Assembly (NCBI GenBank): GCA_938074535.1
Contig: CALJER010000003.1
Span: 28,626-92,625 of the forward strand
Length of the DNA stretch: 64,000 nt
Direction of reading: 5' to 3'
Source of the DNA: an uncultured archaeon
Lineage (GTDB): Archaea; Hadarchaeota; Hadarchaeia; Hadarchaeales; WYZ-LMO6
Made by a program: the position numbers and the translations under genes. Below, piece after piece: positions 8,410 through 19,310 of the stretch. The stretch's first letter is position 1; each line of letters starts with the position of its first letter. Below the pieces are notes generated by a model. It had not been told where the DNA came from. It saw only the letters and a program-made list of their open reading frames with translations, and made no database searches.

Positions 8410-10428
8410 TCAGCGTTTGTCTCCCGGAGGGGAGCTCAGGGAGAGGGTTGGGCTGAGGGCTTCTGAGCTAATCGGTCCAGGCCCGGCCTTTCCCGCCACG
8501 ATTTTCTTGAGGGTCTCCACGGCTTCTGGGTTCAGGAGGGTGGAGGTGTCCCCCACCGGCGCGTTGATCAGGAGGGACTTCAGGATCCTGCGCATGATCT
8601 TCCCGCTCCTGGTCTTCGGGAGATCGGGGGCGAAGATGATCTCCTCGGGCACGGCGGTGGGACCTATCCTCTCCCTCACCAGCGCCTTCAGCTCGGCCTC
8701 CAGCTCCCTGGAGGGGGTCCTTCCCTCCTTCAGGACCACGTAGGCCACGGGCACCTCCCCCTTCAGGTCGTGCGGTCTGGGAGCCACGGCGCTCTCCGCG
8801 ACGAAGGGGTGGGTGTTGAGGGCGTCCTCCACCTCCGCGGTGGAGAGGCGGTGGCCGGCCACCTTCATCACGTCGTCCACCCTCCCGGTCACCCTTATGC
8901 AGCCATACAGGGTTCGGAGGGCTCCGTCTGAGGGGAAGTAGTAGCGGTAGTTGTACCTCAGCCAGTAGGTCTCCCTGTACTTGTCGTCAGCCTTGTACAG
9001 CCCCCTGAGCATCCCGGGCACGAGGGGGGGCACCTGCACCAGGTAGCCCGAGTCCGCCGGGTTGCCCTCCTCGTCCACGATCTCCAGCTGGGCTCCCGGG
9101 AAGGGCCTGCCCGCCACCGTGGGAATGAAAGGACCTATCCCCGGGAGGGACGTGATCAGGGTGCCTCCCGTCTCCGTCTGCCACCAGGTGTCGGTGATGG
9201 GGCATCTCCCTCCCCCTATGTGGTGGAAGTACCAGAGCCAGGTCTCCCTGTCTATGGGTTCTCCCACCGTTCCCAGCAGTCTCAGGGAGCTCAGGTCGTG
9301 CTTCTTCACCCACTCCTCTCCCCACCTCACGAACATCCTGATGGCGGTGGGGGCGGTGTAGAAGATGGTCACCTTGAACTTCTCTATGATCTCCCAGAAG
9401 CGGTCCGGGGCGGGGTGGTCGGGGGCCCCCTCGTAGACCAGGAGGGTGGCCCCGTTGAGCAGGGGGCCGTAGCAGGCGTAGGTGTGCCCCGTCACCCACC
9501 CTATGTCGGAGGTGCACCAGAAGAGATCCTCGTCGTGCAGATCGAAGACCCACTTCGCCGTCCAGCAGGCCTGGGTGAGGTACCCTCCGGTGGTGTGGAT
9601 GACGCCCTTGGGCCTTCCGGTCGTCCCGCTGGTGTAGAGGAGGAAGAGCATGTCCTCGCTGTCCATGTGTTCGGGGGGACACCAGGGGTCGGCCTCTTCC
9701 ATCACCTCGTGCCACCAGAGGTCCCTCCCCCTCTCCATCCCCACCTCGTTTCCCGCCCTCCTCACCACCACCATCTTCTCCACCCTGGTGCCCCTGACGG
9801 CCTCGTCGGCGCTGGACTTCAGGTCGATGAGCTTGCCCCTGCGGTAGTAGCCGTCGCAGGTGATGAGCACCCTCGCCTCCGAGTCCTCCAGCCTCACCCT
9901 CAGGGCTTCCGGAGCGAAGGCGGAGAAGACCACGGTGTGCGGGGCCCCTATCCTGGAGCAGGCCAGGAGGGCGGGGTAGAGCTCCGGGATCATGGGCAGG
10001 TAGATCCCCACCCTGTCCCCCTTCTTCACCCCGAGGCTCTTCAGGGCGTTGGCGAACTTGTTGACCTGGAGGAAGAGTTCGTTGTAGGTGAGCACCCTGG
10101 GCTGCTCGGCGGGCGGCTCCGGGACCCAGACCACCGCCCTCCTGTTCCCCCTTCCCGCCTTCACGTGCCTGTCCACCGCGTTGTAGCTGGCGTTGAGCTT
10201 TCCCCCCACAAACCACTTCACGTAGGGCGGGTTCCACTCGTAGGGCTTGTCCCAGCGCTTGAACCACTCCAGCCCCTCTGCGGCCAGCTTCTCCCAGAAG
10301 GCTATCCTGTCCCTGGCCGCCTCCTCGTAGATGCCTGGGTCGCTCACCCACGCCCTCCTCCTCATTTCCTCGGAGGGCCACCAGACGTTCTTTTCCTTGG
10401 GGTCCTCCACCACCCAGCGGGTTGGCAT
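8410..10428 (-). CDS. acs: Acetyl-CoA synthetase (AMP-forming)
   Basis: YTSGTTGRPKGV, TDTWWQTETGG, TRSGKIMRRIL motifs; full length 672 aa. Confidence 0.95.
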   Translation of the reverse strand: MPTRWVVEDPKEKNVWWPSEEMRRRAWVSDPGIYEEAARDRIAFWEKLAAEGLEWFKRWDKPYEWNPPYVKWFVGGKLNASYNAVDRHVKAGRGNRRAVVWVPEPPAEQPRVLTYNELFLQVNKFANALKSLGVKKGDRVGIYLPMIPELYPALLACSRIGAPHTVVFSAFAPEALRVRLEDSEARVLITCDGYYRRGKLIDLKSSADEAVRGTRVEKMVVVRRAGNEVGMERGRDLWWHEVMEEADPWCPPEHMDSEDMLFLLYTSGTTGRPKGVIHTTGGYLTQACWTAKWVFDLHDEDLFWCTSDIGWVTGHTYACYGPLLNGATLLVYEGAPDHPAPDRFWEIIEKFKVTIFYTAPTAIRMFVRWGEEWVKKHDLSSLRLLGTVGEPIDRETWLWYFHHIGGGRCPITDTWWQTETGGTLITSLPGIGPFIPTVAGRPFPGAQLEIVDEEGNPADSGYLVQVPPLVPGMLRGLYKADDKYRETYWLRYNYRYYFPSDGALRTLYGCIRVTGRVDDVMKVAGHRLSTAEVEDALNTHPFVAESAVAPRPHDLKGEVPVAYVVLKEGRTPSRELEAELKALVRERIGPTAVPEEIIFAPDLPKTRSGKIMRRILKSLLINAPVGDTSTLLNPEAVETLKKIVAGKAGPGPISSEALSPTLSLSSPPGDKR

Positions 10429-10513
10429 CTTAACCCCTCGAGTGAACCCCTTTAAAAAGGTTGCTGGGGGACGGCCTTCTCACAGAGGAAGATCGCACCT
10501 TCCGCGGAGAAGT

Positions 10514-10518
10514 TATAT
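10514..10518 (+). promoter_or_regulatory. Putative TATA box for RNase P RNA
   Basis: TATAT about 25 nt upstream of the inferred RNA 5' end (10540). Confidence 0.5.
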
Positions 10519-10539
10519 CCCGGAAGGGGGAAAAATAAA

Positions 10540-10849
10540 GAGGTGCCGGCGAGCTGGTGGGCAGCTGCCGGGCGGCAACGCCTGAGGAAATCCCACCCCT
10601 CAAGCGGGTACCGCGAGTCCGCGAGGACTGGGTCGAGAGACCCGACCCTGGCACAGAAACGACACCCGCCGGCCGCTCGAGGAGGATGGGGCGGAGACGC
10701 CGAGAGGGGGCCGGGGGATGAAACGGCCAGTCCGCGGGAGGCAAGGGCAAAAGACCGTCGAGGAGCACCCGCTCGAGACGGGTGGTAGCCCGCTAAGCCC
10801 AATGCTGCCTAGAACAGAAGGTGGATTACGGCCAGGACGCCGGCACCTC
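10540..10849 (+). ncRNA. rnpB: RNase P RNA
   Basis: P1-like termini GAGGTGCCGGCG/CGCCGGCACCTC; CR-I-like TGAGGAAATCCCACCCC; GGCACAGAAACGACACC; 3' region AGAACAGAAGGTGGATTACGGCC; followed by CCTTTTTA. About 310 nt. Confidence 0.9.
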
Positions 10850-10882
10850 CCTTTTTATCCCCCGTGCAGGAAGGTGGATGGT

Positions 10883-11104
10883 ATGGGAAAGAAGTGGGGA
10901 CACTACGCGGTGGGAGGCAGGAGCCAGCCCGTGACCTGCCTTTACTGCGGGCGCCTGACCCCCAGGGTGAAGGCCGTGCCCGTGAGGAGGGGCTCCTGGC
11001 TCGACACCAAGGTGGTGCCGGGTCTGGACCGCAGGAAGGTCTTCATCCCCTCCAGGAAGGCCTATGCCTGCATCTCCTGCGCCAAGCACCGCGGGATGCT
11101 CTGA
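10883..11104 (+). CDS. Ribosomal protein eS26-like
   Basis: 73 aa with CLYCGRLTPRVKAVPV and KAYACISCAKHRGM zinc-ribbon pattern. Confidence 0.7.
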   Translation: MGKKWGHYAVGGRSQPVTCLYCGRLTPRVKAVPVRRGSWLDTKVVPGLDRRKVFIPSRKAYACISCAKHRGML

Positions 11105-11251
11105 TCAGGCCCTCCTTTCCCTGGCCTTGGGCCTGAGCTTGGTGTAGCCGCACTTCCTGCACTTGGTGGCCTTCCAGGCGTTGTGTGCGTTGCACCTCAT
11201 GCAGATCTTCACGTTGAAGAGCCTCCTCTCCGCCACCTCGAATTTGGCCAT
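11105..11251 (-). CDS. rpl40e: Ribosomal protein eL40
   Basis: Manually read small ORF (48 aa, absent from the ORF track): [48 protein letters not shown]. Confidence 0.93.
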   Translation of the reverse strand: MAKFEVAERRLFNVKICMRCNAHNAWKATKCRKCGYTKLRPKARERRA

Positions 11252-11252
11252 C

Positions 11253-12125
11253 TCATCCCTCCCTCAGGGCCTTGAAGACGTAGGGCAGTTTCCCTATTAA
11301 ATCTGAGGCGGTGAAGCCGTATCCCTTCTCCCTCAGGCAGAGGTCCCCTGCCAGCCCGTTCACGTAGGCTCCCGCCCAGGCTGCTTCGAAGGGACCCAGC
11401 CCCTGGGCCATCAGCCCCCCCACCACTCCCGAGAGGACATCTCCCGTTCCGCCCACCGTCATGCCGGGGTTTCCCGTCCGGTTGAGGAGGACCTCCCCCG
11501 CGGGGGAGGAGATGACGTCGATCCTCCCCTTCAGGAGGATCACGCAGCCCAGTTTCCTGGCCTCCTCCGCGACCACCCCCGCCCTTTCCTCCAGCCCCGC
11601 CGGCGCCTCCCTCCCCGTCACCGCCCTGAACTCCCCGGCGTGGGGGGTGAGCACCATGCTCCTGCCCTCCAGCTTCCTGCCCCCCACGGCCTTCAGGGCG
11701 TCCGCATCCAGGAGGACGGGAAGGGAGGGACGTCTCCTCCCCACCTCCTCCAGCAGGGAGACCACCGCCTTCTTCGTCTCCTCCAGCCCGCCCAGCCCCG
11801 GGCCCACGATCAGCGCCTCGCACCTCTCCAGCTCGGGCAGGAGGTGGGGAAGGGCAGCCGGCACCAGGTCCTCGCAGGGAAGCTTCAGGGTGATGAGGTC
11901 AGGTGAAAAGGTGTTTATGAGCCTGGCCGTTTCCCTGGGGGAAGCCACGGTGGCCAGGTCCGCCCCCGACCTGAGGGCGGAGAGGGCGGCCAGGGCGGGG
12001 GCCCCCACGTACCTAGAGCTGCCTCCCACCACCAGCACCCTTCCGTTCTCCCCCTTGTGGGAGTCGGGCCTCCGCCTGGGCAGCACCCTTCTGACCCTTT
12101 CCCTGCTCACGTACCTGAGGGCCAT
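11253..12125 (-). CDS. nnrD: ADP/ATP-dependent NAD(P)H-hydrate dehydratase (YjeF C-terminal/NnrD family)
   Basis: [55 protein letters not shown]. Confidence 0.9.
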   Translation of the reverse strand: MALRYVSRERVRRVLPRRRPDSHKGENGRVLVVGGSSRYVGAPALAALSALRSGADLATVASPRETARLINTFSPDLITLKLPCEDLVPAALPHLLPELERCEALIVGPGLGGLEETKKAVVSLLEEVGRRRPSLPVLLDADALKAVGGRKLEGRSMVLTPHAGEFRAVTGREAPAGLEERAGVVAEEARKLGCVILLKGRIDVISSPAGEVLLNRTGNPGMTVGGTGDVLSGVVGGLMAQGLGPFEAAWAGAYVNGLAGDLCLREKGYGFTASDLIGKLPYVFKALREG

Positions 12126-12228
12126 CTCCTCCCCTTTTCGGCGGGAGATATAACCCTGGTTACCGGTTCGCAAAGGATAAATACCGAGGGAGGAAAGGGA
12201 GGGGGTAAAAAAGAAAAGGAGGGATGAA

Positions 12229-13437
12229 ATGGATTTTGAGCTGACCGAGGACCAGCGGATGTTCAAGGACACCCTGAGGGAGTTCCTGCAGAAGGAGTTT
12301 CCGGAGTCCTACGTGAACAAGAGGGACAGGGAGGGACCGCTCACCAGGCAGGAGGCCGTGGAGATCATGAAGAAGTTCAAGAGGCTGGGGATAGGCCTTG
12401 ACCCGGAGAACCTCAGGTCGATGATGGACCCAATGATCTTCTGCATTTTCGCGGAGGAGGTGGGGAGGGTGTGGCCCAGCCTGCTTCCCCTCTTCGGGAT
12501 GGGGGCCATCCCGGCCCTCTTCGCACCCTTCGCCGACGAGGACGTGAAGGACAGGATCCTGCGCCGGATGGAGAGGTGTGAGTTCATAGGGTGCTTCGCC
12601 GAGACGGAGCCGGAGGCCGGCTGCGACACCTCCAACATCAAGACCACGGCCAGGCTGGAGGGGGACTACTACATCATCAACGGGAGGAAGACCTGGATAA
12701 GCAATGCCACAATTGCCGACACCGCCTGGGTGGGGGCCAAGAGCAGCGAGACGGGCGCGGAGACCTTCTTCCTGGTGGAGAAGGAGGTTTCGGGCTGGGA
12801 GACGAGCGAGCTGCACAAGATAGGGTGGAAGGCCTCCCCCACGGGGGAGATGTTCTTCGACAACAGCAAGGTGCCCAAGAACAACGAGATGATGGTGCTG
12901 GTGCAGAGGGCCTTCGAGCAGGGGGGGCTTCCGGTCTCGGAGGGGTATATGAAGCTCCTGACCTCGGTCTCCCCGGTCACGGCCATGCTCACCATGCCCA
13001 GGGCGGGGATGTGCCTGATGTCCGTGGGGATAGCGGAGGCGGCCTTCGAGAAGGCGGTGGAGTACGCCAGGGAGCGCGTGCAGTTCGGGAAGCCCATAGG
13101 GAAGTTCCAGCTGATTCAGGAGATGCTGTACAAGATGAACGTGCTGATAGAGACGGCCAGGCTGCTGGGGTACAAGGCGGTCTACGCCATCACCAAGGGT
13201 GACCCGGATGCCAGGAGGCTCTCCGCCATGGCCAAGGTCTACGGTGCGGAGGCTGCGGTGAAGGTGACCTACATGGCCATGCAGATCTTCGGAGGCAACG
13301 GGCTTTCCGACGAGATGCCCCTGGAGAGGTACTTCCGCGACGCCAGGATGCAGACGGTTCCGGACGGAACCAGCGAGATCATGAAGCTGATCACGGGGTA
13401 CTCCATCCTCGGCAAGGGCTTCTCTGCGTACGCCTGA
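12229..13437 (+). CDS. Acyl-CoA dehydrogenase
   Basis: CFAETEPEAGCDTSNIKTTA, ISNATIADTAWVGAK, YARERVQFGKPIGKFQLIQ, QIFGGNG, DARMQTVPDGTSEI. Confidence 0.93.
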   Translation: MDFELTEDQRMFKDTLREFLQKEFPESYVNKRDREGPLTRQEAVEIMKKFKRLGIGLDPENLRSMMDPMIFCIFAEEVGRVWPSLLPLFGMGAIPALFAPFADEDVKDRILRRMERCEFIGCFAETEPEAGCDTSNIKTTARLEGDYYIINGRKTWISNATIADTAWVGAKSSETGAETFFLVEKEVSGWETSELHKIGWKASPTGEMFFDNSKVPKNNEMMVLVQRAFEQGGLPVSEGYMKLLTSVSPVTAMLTMPRAGMCLMSVGIAEAAFEKAVEYARERVQFGKPIGKFQLIQEMLYKMNVLIETARLLGYKAVYAITKGDPDARRLSAMAKVYGAEAAVKVTYMAMQIFGGNGLSDEMPLERYFRDARMQTVPDGTSEIMKLITGYSILGKGFSAYA

Positions 13438-13615
13438 GCTCCCCCCCATAATTTTTTTCTTCCACCGCCCCAGTTTTTCCCTTCTCCTGGGTCCGGGAGG
13501 CCGGCTTTATGGCGGCGCAGGTTGCTCATCGCCTTCCGCGTTGGGGGGAAGGGCCCCTTTGCGGTAGGGTTAAATAAGGAAAGGTGGGTATAAGTTGTAA
13601 TTTTCGGGGAGAGAA

Positions 13616-14146
13616 GTGATCGAGGTAAGGTTCCACGGAAGGGGGGGACAGGGGGCTGTTACGGCGGCCCGGATGCTTGCCGAGGCCGCTTTTCTGGAGG
13701 GGAAGTACGCCCAGGCCTTCCCCTTCTTCGGGGCGGAGAGAAGGGGGGCGCCCGTGGTGGCCTTCGCCAGGCTCGACACCAGGCCCGTGAGGCTCAGGAG
13801 CCAGATCTACGAGCCCGACCACGTGGTGGTGCTGGACCCCACCCTCCTGCGCGCCGTGAACGTCACGGAAGGTCTGAAGCCAGGCGGCCTCCTCGTCCTG
13901 AACGCCAGGGAGAGACCGGGGAAGCTGGAGGCGGGAAGGGTGGTGTGGGTGGACGCCACCTCCATAGCGGTGGAGGAGATGGGGGCCCCCATCACCAACA
14001 TGGCCATGCTGGGGGCCTACGTGAGGGCCTCGGGAGAGGTGAGCCTGGAGTCGGTGCTGAGGGCGGTGGGGGATTACTTCAGGGGCAAGATGGGGGAGAG
14101 GAACCTGAGGGCCATAAGGAGGGCCTACGAGGAGGCGAGGGAATGA
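13616..14146 (+). CDS. porC: 2-oxoacid:ferredoxin oxidoreductase gamma subunit
   Basis: IEVRFHGRGGQGAVTAARMLAEAAF, GAERRGAPV. Confidence 0.9.
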   Translation: MIEVRFHGRGGQGAVTAARMLAEAAFLEGKYAQAFPFFGAERRGAPVVAFARLDTRPVRLRSQIYEPDHVVVLDPTLLRAVNVTEGLKPGGLLVLNARERPGKLEAGRVVWVDATSIAVEEMGAPITNMAMLGAYVRASGEVSLESVLRAVGDYFRGKMGERNLRAIRRAYEEARE

Positions 14147-15303
14147 GCAGGCTTCTGCCGGGGATAGTGATAGACCGTCCGGGGAGCAGCTCGGACTACC
14201 TTACCTCGGGATGGAGGTACCTCCGTCCGGTGAGGGAGGGAAGGACCGCCCCCTGCGCCTTGGCCTGTCCCGTGGGCAACGACCTCCCCAGGATCCTCTA
14301 CCTGGTGGAGAGGGGGAGAGTGGAGGAGGCCTGGAGGACCCTCAAGCGGACCAATCCCTTCCCTTCCGTGTGCGGGAGGGTGTGCTACCGCTTCTGCGAG
14401 GCCGCCTGCAACAGGGGCGGCTTCGACGAGGCCCTGGCCGTGAGGAGCGTGGAGCGCTTCCTGGGAGATCTGGGGAGGGAGAGGGGCTGGAGGGTGCAGC
14501 CCGGAGGGGAGACGGGGTACAGGGTGGCGGTGGTGGGCGCGGGTCCGGCCGGCCTCTCATGCGCTTACCACCTCAGGCTAAGGGGACACGGGGTGGTGGT
14601 CTTCGAGGCCAGGGAGAGGGAGGGCGGGCTGCTGGCTTGGGGCATGCCCGAGCACCACCTCCCCCGCAGCGTCCTGGAGGGGGAGCTCTCCCAGCTGAAG
14701 GAAATGGGGGTGGTGGTGAAGGGGGGAAGGGAGGTGAGGGAAAGGGAGGAGCTCGCCGGTTACGGGGCCGTGGTGCTGGCCACGGGCAGGAACCCCCTTC
14801 CTGAGGGGCTGGCGGGAGGGCTGGTGAGAAGGGGGGAGAAGGTGGAAGCGGACGAATGGGGCAGGACGGGGGTGAAGGGGGTCTTCGTGGCGGGGGAGCT
14901 GGCGGAGGGCGTGGGGAGGGGAGTGGCCTGGGCCATAGGCTCGGGGAGGAGGACCGCTGAGGGCGTGGACGCCTTCCTGAGGGGGGAGGAGCCGAGGAGG
15001 GTGCCCCCATCCCCGGTGCTGGGCCTGGAGGAGGTGAAGCTGGATTACTTCACTTTCTCCAGAAGGGTGGGAGGACCGGCCGGGCCCGGCTCCGAGGAGG
15101 AGGTCAGGGCGGAGGCGGGGAGGTGCTTCAGCTGCGGCACGTGCAACGGCTGCGACAACTGCTGGATCCTCTGCCCCGAGGGCTGCATCGTGAAGGAGGG
15201 GGAGACCGAGTACCGGACGGACGAGGACTACTGCAAGGGGTGCGGGATCTGCGCCCAGGAGTGCCCCAGGGGCGTGATAAGGATGGTGGAGGAGGGAGCG
15301 TGA
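14143..15303 (+). CDS. GltD-like FAD protein fused to a PorD-type 2x[4Fe-4S] domain
   Basis: N-terminal Fe-S region CALACPVGNDLP..NPFPSVCGRVCYRFCEAACNR; FAD motif VAVVGAGPAGLSCAYHL; C-terminal CFSCGTCNGCDNCWILCPEGC..DYCKGCGICAQECPRGVI. ATG overlaps the porC stop. Confidence 0.85.
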   Translation: MSRLLPGIVIDRPGSSSDYLTSGWRYLRPVREGRTAPCALACPVGNDLPRILYLVERGRVEEAWRTLKRTNPFPSVCGRVCYRFCEAACNRGGFDEALAVRSVERFLGDLGRERGWRVQPGGETGYRVAVVGAGPAGLSCAYHLRLRGHGVVVFEAREREGGLLAWGMPEHHLPRSVLEGELSQLKEMGVVVKGGREVREREELAGYGAVVLATGRNPLPEGLAGGLVRRGEKVEADEWGRTGVKGVFVAGELAEGVGRGVAWAIGSGRRTAEGVDAFLRGEEPRRVPPSPVLGLEEVKLDYFTFSRRVGGPAGPGSEEEVRAEAGRCFSCGTCNGCDNCWILCPEGCIVKEGETEYRTDEDYCKGCGICAQECPRGVIRMVEEGA

Positions 15304-16475
15304 GGCGGCTGCTCAACGGGAACGAGGCTGCCGCCCTGGCGGCCAAGCTGGCAAGGGTCCAGGTGGTCTCCGCCTACCCCATCACCCCCCAGACGGTGGT
15401 GGTGGAGACCCTGGCGAAGTACGTGGCCGACGGGGAGCTGGAGGCGGAGTTCGTGAAGGTGGAGTCGGAGCACAGCGCCCTCAGCGTCTGCCTGGGGGCC
15501 TCCGCCACCGGTGCGAGGGCCTTCACCGCCACCTCCTCCCAGGGGCTCATGCTGATGAGCGAGATCCTGTACGTGGTATCGGGCATGAGGCTCCCGGTGG
15601 TGATGGCCAACGCCAACCGCTCCCTCTCCGCTCCCCTGAGCATCTGGAACGACCAGCAGGACTCCCTCGCCGTGAGGGACAGCGGCTGGATCCAGCTCTA
15701 CTGCGAGAGCAACCAGGAGATCCTGGACCTCCTGCTCCAGGCCTTCCTGCTCGCTGAGCGCGTCTCCCTTCCCGCCATGGTCTGCTACGACGGGTACATC
15801 CTCTCCCACACCGCCGAGGCCGTGGAGGTGCCCGAGCAGGCGGAGGTGGACGCCTTCCTCCCCCCCTACTCCCCCTCCCTCAAGCTCGACCCTGACCGCC
15901 CCCTCACCATGGGCCCGGTGGGGGTGCCGGAGGTCTACATGGAGGCCAGGTACATGCAGCACCGGGACACGAGGAGGGCAAGGGAGGAGTTCCTCAGGGT
16001 GGCGGAGGAGTTCGGGAGGAGGTTCGGCAGGAGGTACGGAATCCTGGAGGAGTACAGGACGGAGGGTGCGGAGCTCCTCCTCCTCACCATGGGCTCCCTG
16101 GCCTCCACGGCCAAGGAGGCCGTGGACAGGTGCAGGGAGAGGGGGGAGAAGGTGGGTCTGGTGAAGCTCACCCTCTACCGCCCCTTCCCAGACGGGGAGG
16201 TGGTGGAGGCCCTCAAGCGGGCGAAAGTGGTGGGGGTGCTGGAGAAGGACATTTCCACCGGGTGGATGGGGGCCCTCTACACGGACACCGTGGCGGCCTT
16301 CGCCAACGAGAGCAGGAGGCCCCTCTTCCAGAACTTCATCCTGGGGCTGGGGAGCAGGGACGTGAGGCTGGAGGACCTGGAGGGAATAATAGGGGCCCTG
16401 CGGAAGGCGGCGGAGGAGGGAAAGGTGGGCGAGAACCCCCGCTGGGTGGGGCTGAAGGGGGAGATGGTGGAGTGA
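15300..16475 (+). CDS. porA: 2-oxoacid:ferredoxin oxidoreductase alpha subunit
   Basis: GTG start; [42 protein letters not shown]. Confidence 0.9.
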   Translation: MRRLLNGNEAAALAAKLARVQVVSAYPITPQTVVVETLAKYVADGELEAEFVKVESEHSALSVCLGASATGARAFTATSSQGLMLMSEILYVVSGMRLPVVMANANRSLSAPLSIWNDQQDSLAVRDSGWIQLYCESNQEILDLLLQAFLLAERVSLPAMVCYDGYILSHTAEAVEVPEQAEVDAFLPPYSPSLKLDPDRPLTMGPVGVPEVYMEARYMQHRDTRRAREEFLRVAEEFGRRFGRRYGILEEYRTEGAELLLLTMGSLASTAKEAVDRCRERGEKVGLVKLTLYRPFPDGEVVEALKRAKVVGVLEKDISTGWMGALYTDTVAAFANESRRPLFQNFILGLGSRDVRLEDLEGIIGALRKAAEEGKVGENPRWVGLKGEMVE

Positions 16476-17347
16476 TACCCGCGCAGGAGCTGCTGGCCCC
16501 CGGGCACCGCGCCTGTCCGGGCTGCGGCGAGGTGATGGCGCTGAGGCTGATCCTGAAGGCGCTGGGGAAGGAGGTGATCGTGGTGGAGGCCACGGGCTGC
16601 ATGGAGGTCGTCACCACTCCTTACCCCCAGACCGCCTGGAGGGTCCCCTGGATCCACGGGGCCTTCGAGAACGCGGCGGCCGTGGCCTCGGGGGTGGAGG
16701 CGGCCCTGAAGAGGCTGGGGAGGAAGGGGGTGAAGGTGGTGGCCATAGGCGGGGACGGAGGGACGGCGGACATAGGACTGCAGGCCCTTTCCGGGATGAT
16801 GGAGAGGGGCCACAGCGTGATGTACGTGTGCACCGATAATGAGGCCTACATGAACACGGGCATACAGCGGAGCGGGACCACCCCCTTCGGCGCCTGGACC
16901 ACCACCACTCCGGCGGGGAAGGTCTGGAGGGGTGAGGACAGGCCCAAGAAGGACGTGCCGTCCATAGCCCTCGCCCACCGCATCCCCTACGTGGCCACGG
17001 CCTCCGTGGGGTACCCCAGGGACCTCCTCTGGAAGGTCAGGAAGGCGGCGGCGGTGGAGGGGCCCTCCTACCTCCACGTGCACTGCCCCTGCCCCACGGG
17101 CTGGAGGTACGACTCCGCCCTCAGCGTGAGGCTGGCCAGGCTGGCGGTGGAGACGGGCTGCTGGATCCTCTGGGAGGCGGAGGGAGGGAGCATCAGGCTG
17201 ACCTTCAGGCCGGAGAGGAGGAAGCCGGTGGTGGAATACCTGAGGCTGCAGGGAAGGTTCTCGCATCTCACGGAGGAGGAAGTGAGGCGGATCCAGCAGG
17301 AAGTGGACGAGCGCTGCAGGGAGCTTGGCCTGGGCTGGTACGGGTAG
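16472..17347 (+). CDS. porB: 2-oxoacid:ferredoxin oxidoreductase beta subunit
   Basis: GTG start; [75 protein letters not shown]. Confidence 0.92.
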   Translation: MIPAQELLAPGHRACPGCGEVMALRLILKALGKEVIVVEATGCMEVVTTPYPQTAWRVPWIHGAFENAAAVASGVEAALKRLGRKGVKVVAIGGDGGTADIGLQALSGMMERGHSVMYVCTDNEAYMNTGIQRSGTTPFGAWTTTTPAGKVWRGEDRPKKDVPSIALAHRIPYVATASVGYPRDLLWKVRKAAAVEGPSYLHVHCPCPTGWRYDSALSVRLARLAVETGCWILWEAEGGSIRLTFRPERRKPVVEYLRLQGRFSHLTEEEVRRIQQEVDERCRELGLGWYG

Positions 17348-17400
17348 CCCCCTCTCTCCCGCGGCTGGGAAGGACCGGAGCCACCTCGGCTTTGCAGGGC

Positions 17401-19248
17401 CTAGGAGCCCACGAAGATGGGGCGCAGGGAGAGCCTGCTGGGAAGGGACAGGGGACGGTGGGGAAAGCCCTCACAGAGCTTCCTCACCTCCTCCGCGAGC
17501 TCCTCCACCCCGTACTCCCTCACGCCCGAGCCCCTCACCCTCACCGACAGCTTTCCGCTCTCGAGCTCCCTGTCGCCCACCACGGCTATGTAGGGGACCC
17601 ACTCCCTCTCCGCCTCCCTGACCTTCTTGGCCACCGTCCAGCCCCTGTCGTCCACGTCCACCCTCACTCCCTTCCCCTCCAGGGTTCCGGCGTCCCTCAG
17701 GCAGCGCTCCAGGTGGCGGTCGCCCACGGGGACCAGCCTCACCTGGGTGGGGGAGAGCCAGAGGGGCAGGGAGGGTGTCTCTCCCCCCCTCCTCTTCCTC
17801 TCCGCGTTCTCCAGCAGGGCGTAGATCCAGCGCTCTATGGAGCCCATGGAGGAGTGCAGGATCACGCATCCCCTCTTCCTTCCCGCTTCGTCCGTGTACA
17901 GGATCCCGTACCTCTCCGAGTCCTCCAGGTCCAGCTGGACGGTGGAGAGCTGGGAGCTCCCTCCCTGCGGGTCCAGGAACTGGAGCTCGTGCTTCATCAC
18001 CCAGTAGTGCTTCCTCTGGGGGAGGACCTCGACCAGGGCGGGCCTTCCCTCCTCCCTCACCAGCTCCAGCACGAACTCCCTTTGCTCCCTGTAGAACTCC
18101 TCCTCCGCCCTGAACACCAGGGCATAGGGGAGCTCCATCCGGCGCAGGGGTTCAAGGAAGAGGCGGAAGAGGAGACGGTACTCCTGCAGGGCCTGGGGCA
18201 GGTCGGAGCAGAAGCAGTGGAGGTCGGGCATGGTGAAGGAGCGCAGCCGCTTGAGCCCCACGCACTCCCCGCTCTGCTCCAGCCTGAAGGAGGGGGAGAG
18301 CTCAAAGACGCGGAGGGGCAGCTGCCTGTAGCTGAGCTGGGCCTCCTTCATCATCCTGAAGAGGCCGAAGTCGCCCGCGAACCTCAGCAGGAGGGTCTTC
18401 CCCGGGAGCTTCACCCTGTAGTCCTTGGCCAGGAACCTGGCGGCCTGGGCTCCCACGTCCTTCTCCTCCAGCCTGTACAGGAGGGGGGTCTGGATGAAGA
18501 GGGCCCCCACGCTCCTGGCGAGCTGGGCGGCGTAGTCCTCCAGCAGGGACTTGAGGAGCTCGCCCTTCGGGTAGAAGCGGAAGTGCCCCACGTCGCTGGC
18601 AGGCTCGTAGTCCACCAGCTCCAGCCTGCGCATGAGGGAGAGGTGGGCGGGCTCCTCCCCGGCCCCCCCTCCCCTCTCGGCGAGCAGGTACTGTTTGAGA
18701 AGGGGGTTCTCCCCCAGCAGCCTGCAGGCCTCGAGATCCTCCGGGTTCACCTCCTCCTCCTCACCGCCGGGGGAAAGGACCACGAGCCTGCCCTCCTCTT
18801 CCTCCCCCCGAGGGGGGGCGGAGGGCTCTGGGGAAATCACCCTGGAGAGCTCGCTCAGGGGGTGGCCCTTGCACCTCAGGGTGAAGGCCTTGTACCATCC
18901 GAAGGGGACGTGCAGGACCTCCAGTCCTTCCTCCGACAGCCTCTCCCTCATCCCCTTCAGCACCCGCACGGCCACCTCGGGGGAGGAGAGGGAGGGACTG
19001 AGGTGGGCGTAGGGGTAGACCGCCACCCTCCTCACCCCCAGCCTCCCGCAAAGGTCCAGGATCTCCTCCGAGGCCCTGGAGACCACCGCCTCCGCGTTCT
19101 TCCCGTCCTCCTCCTCCACGGCGGTGAAGGCCACCAGCACCTCCTCCGCCCTACCCTCCCTCTTCCCCTCCTCCACCTCCTCCGCGGCGGGGGTCCGCTG
19201 GAGGGCCCTGAACTCCAGCAGGTCGGCGTGGATCAGGAGCAGGCGCAT
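17401..19248 (-). CDS. thrS: Threonyl-tRNA synthetase (archaeal type, DTD-like N-terminal editing domain)
   Basis: MRLLLIHADLLEF N-terminus, FELSPSFRLEQSGECVGLKRLRSFTMPDLHCF, C-terminal anticodon-binding region. Confidence 0.95.
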   Translation of the reverse strand: MRLLLIHADLLEFRALQRTPAAEEVEEGKREGRAEEVLVAFTAVEEEDGKNAEAVVSRASEEILDLCGRLGVRRVAVYPYAHLSPSLSSPEVAVRVLKGMRERLSEEGLEVLHVPFGWYKAFTLRCKGHPLSELSRVISPEPSAPPRGEEEEGRLVVLSPGGEEEEVNPEDLEACRLLGENPLLKQYLLAERGGGAGEEPAHLSLMRRLELVDYEPASDVGHFRFYPKGELLKSLLEDYAAQLARSVGALFIQTPLLYRLEEKDVGAQAARFLAKDYRVKLPGKTLLLRFAGDFGLFRMMKEAQLSYRQLPLRVFELSPSFRLEQSGECVGLKRLRSFTMPDLHCFCSDLPQALQEYRLLFRLFLEPLRRMELPYALVFRAEEEFYREQREFVLELVREEGRPALVEVLPQRKHYWVMKHELQFLDPQGGSSQLSTVQLDLEDSERYGILYTDEAGRKRGCVILHSSMGSIERWIYALLENAERKRRGGETPSLPLWLSPTQVRLVPVGDRHLERCLRDAGTLEGKGVRVDVDDRGWTVAKKVREAEREWVPYIAVVGDRELESGKLSVRVRGSGVREYGVEELAEEVRKLCEGFPHRPLSLPSRLSLRPIFVGS

Positions 19249-19310
19249 CCCGGCACCGGCAGGAGTTCCCGGGAAGGAATATTTACTTATCGGCCCGACC
19301 AAGCCTGAAG

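Noticed and set aside
17392-19308. 638-aa plus-strand ORF
   Set aside because: Antisense shadow of thrS, which has complete ThrRS motifs.
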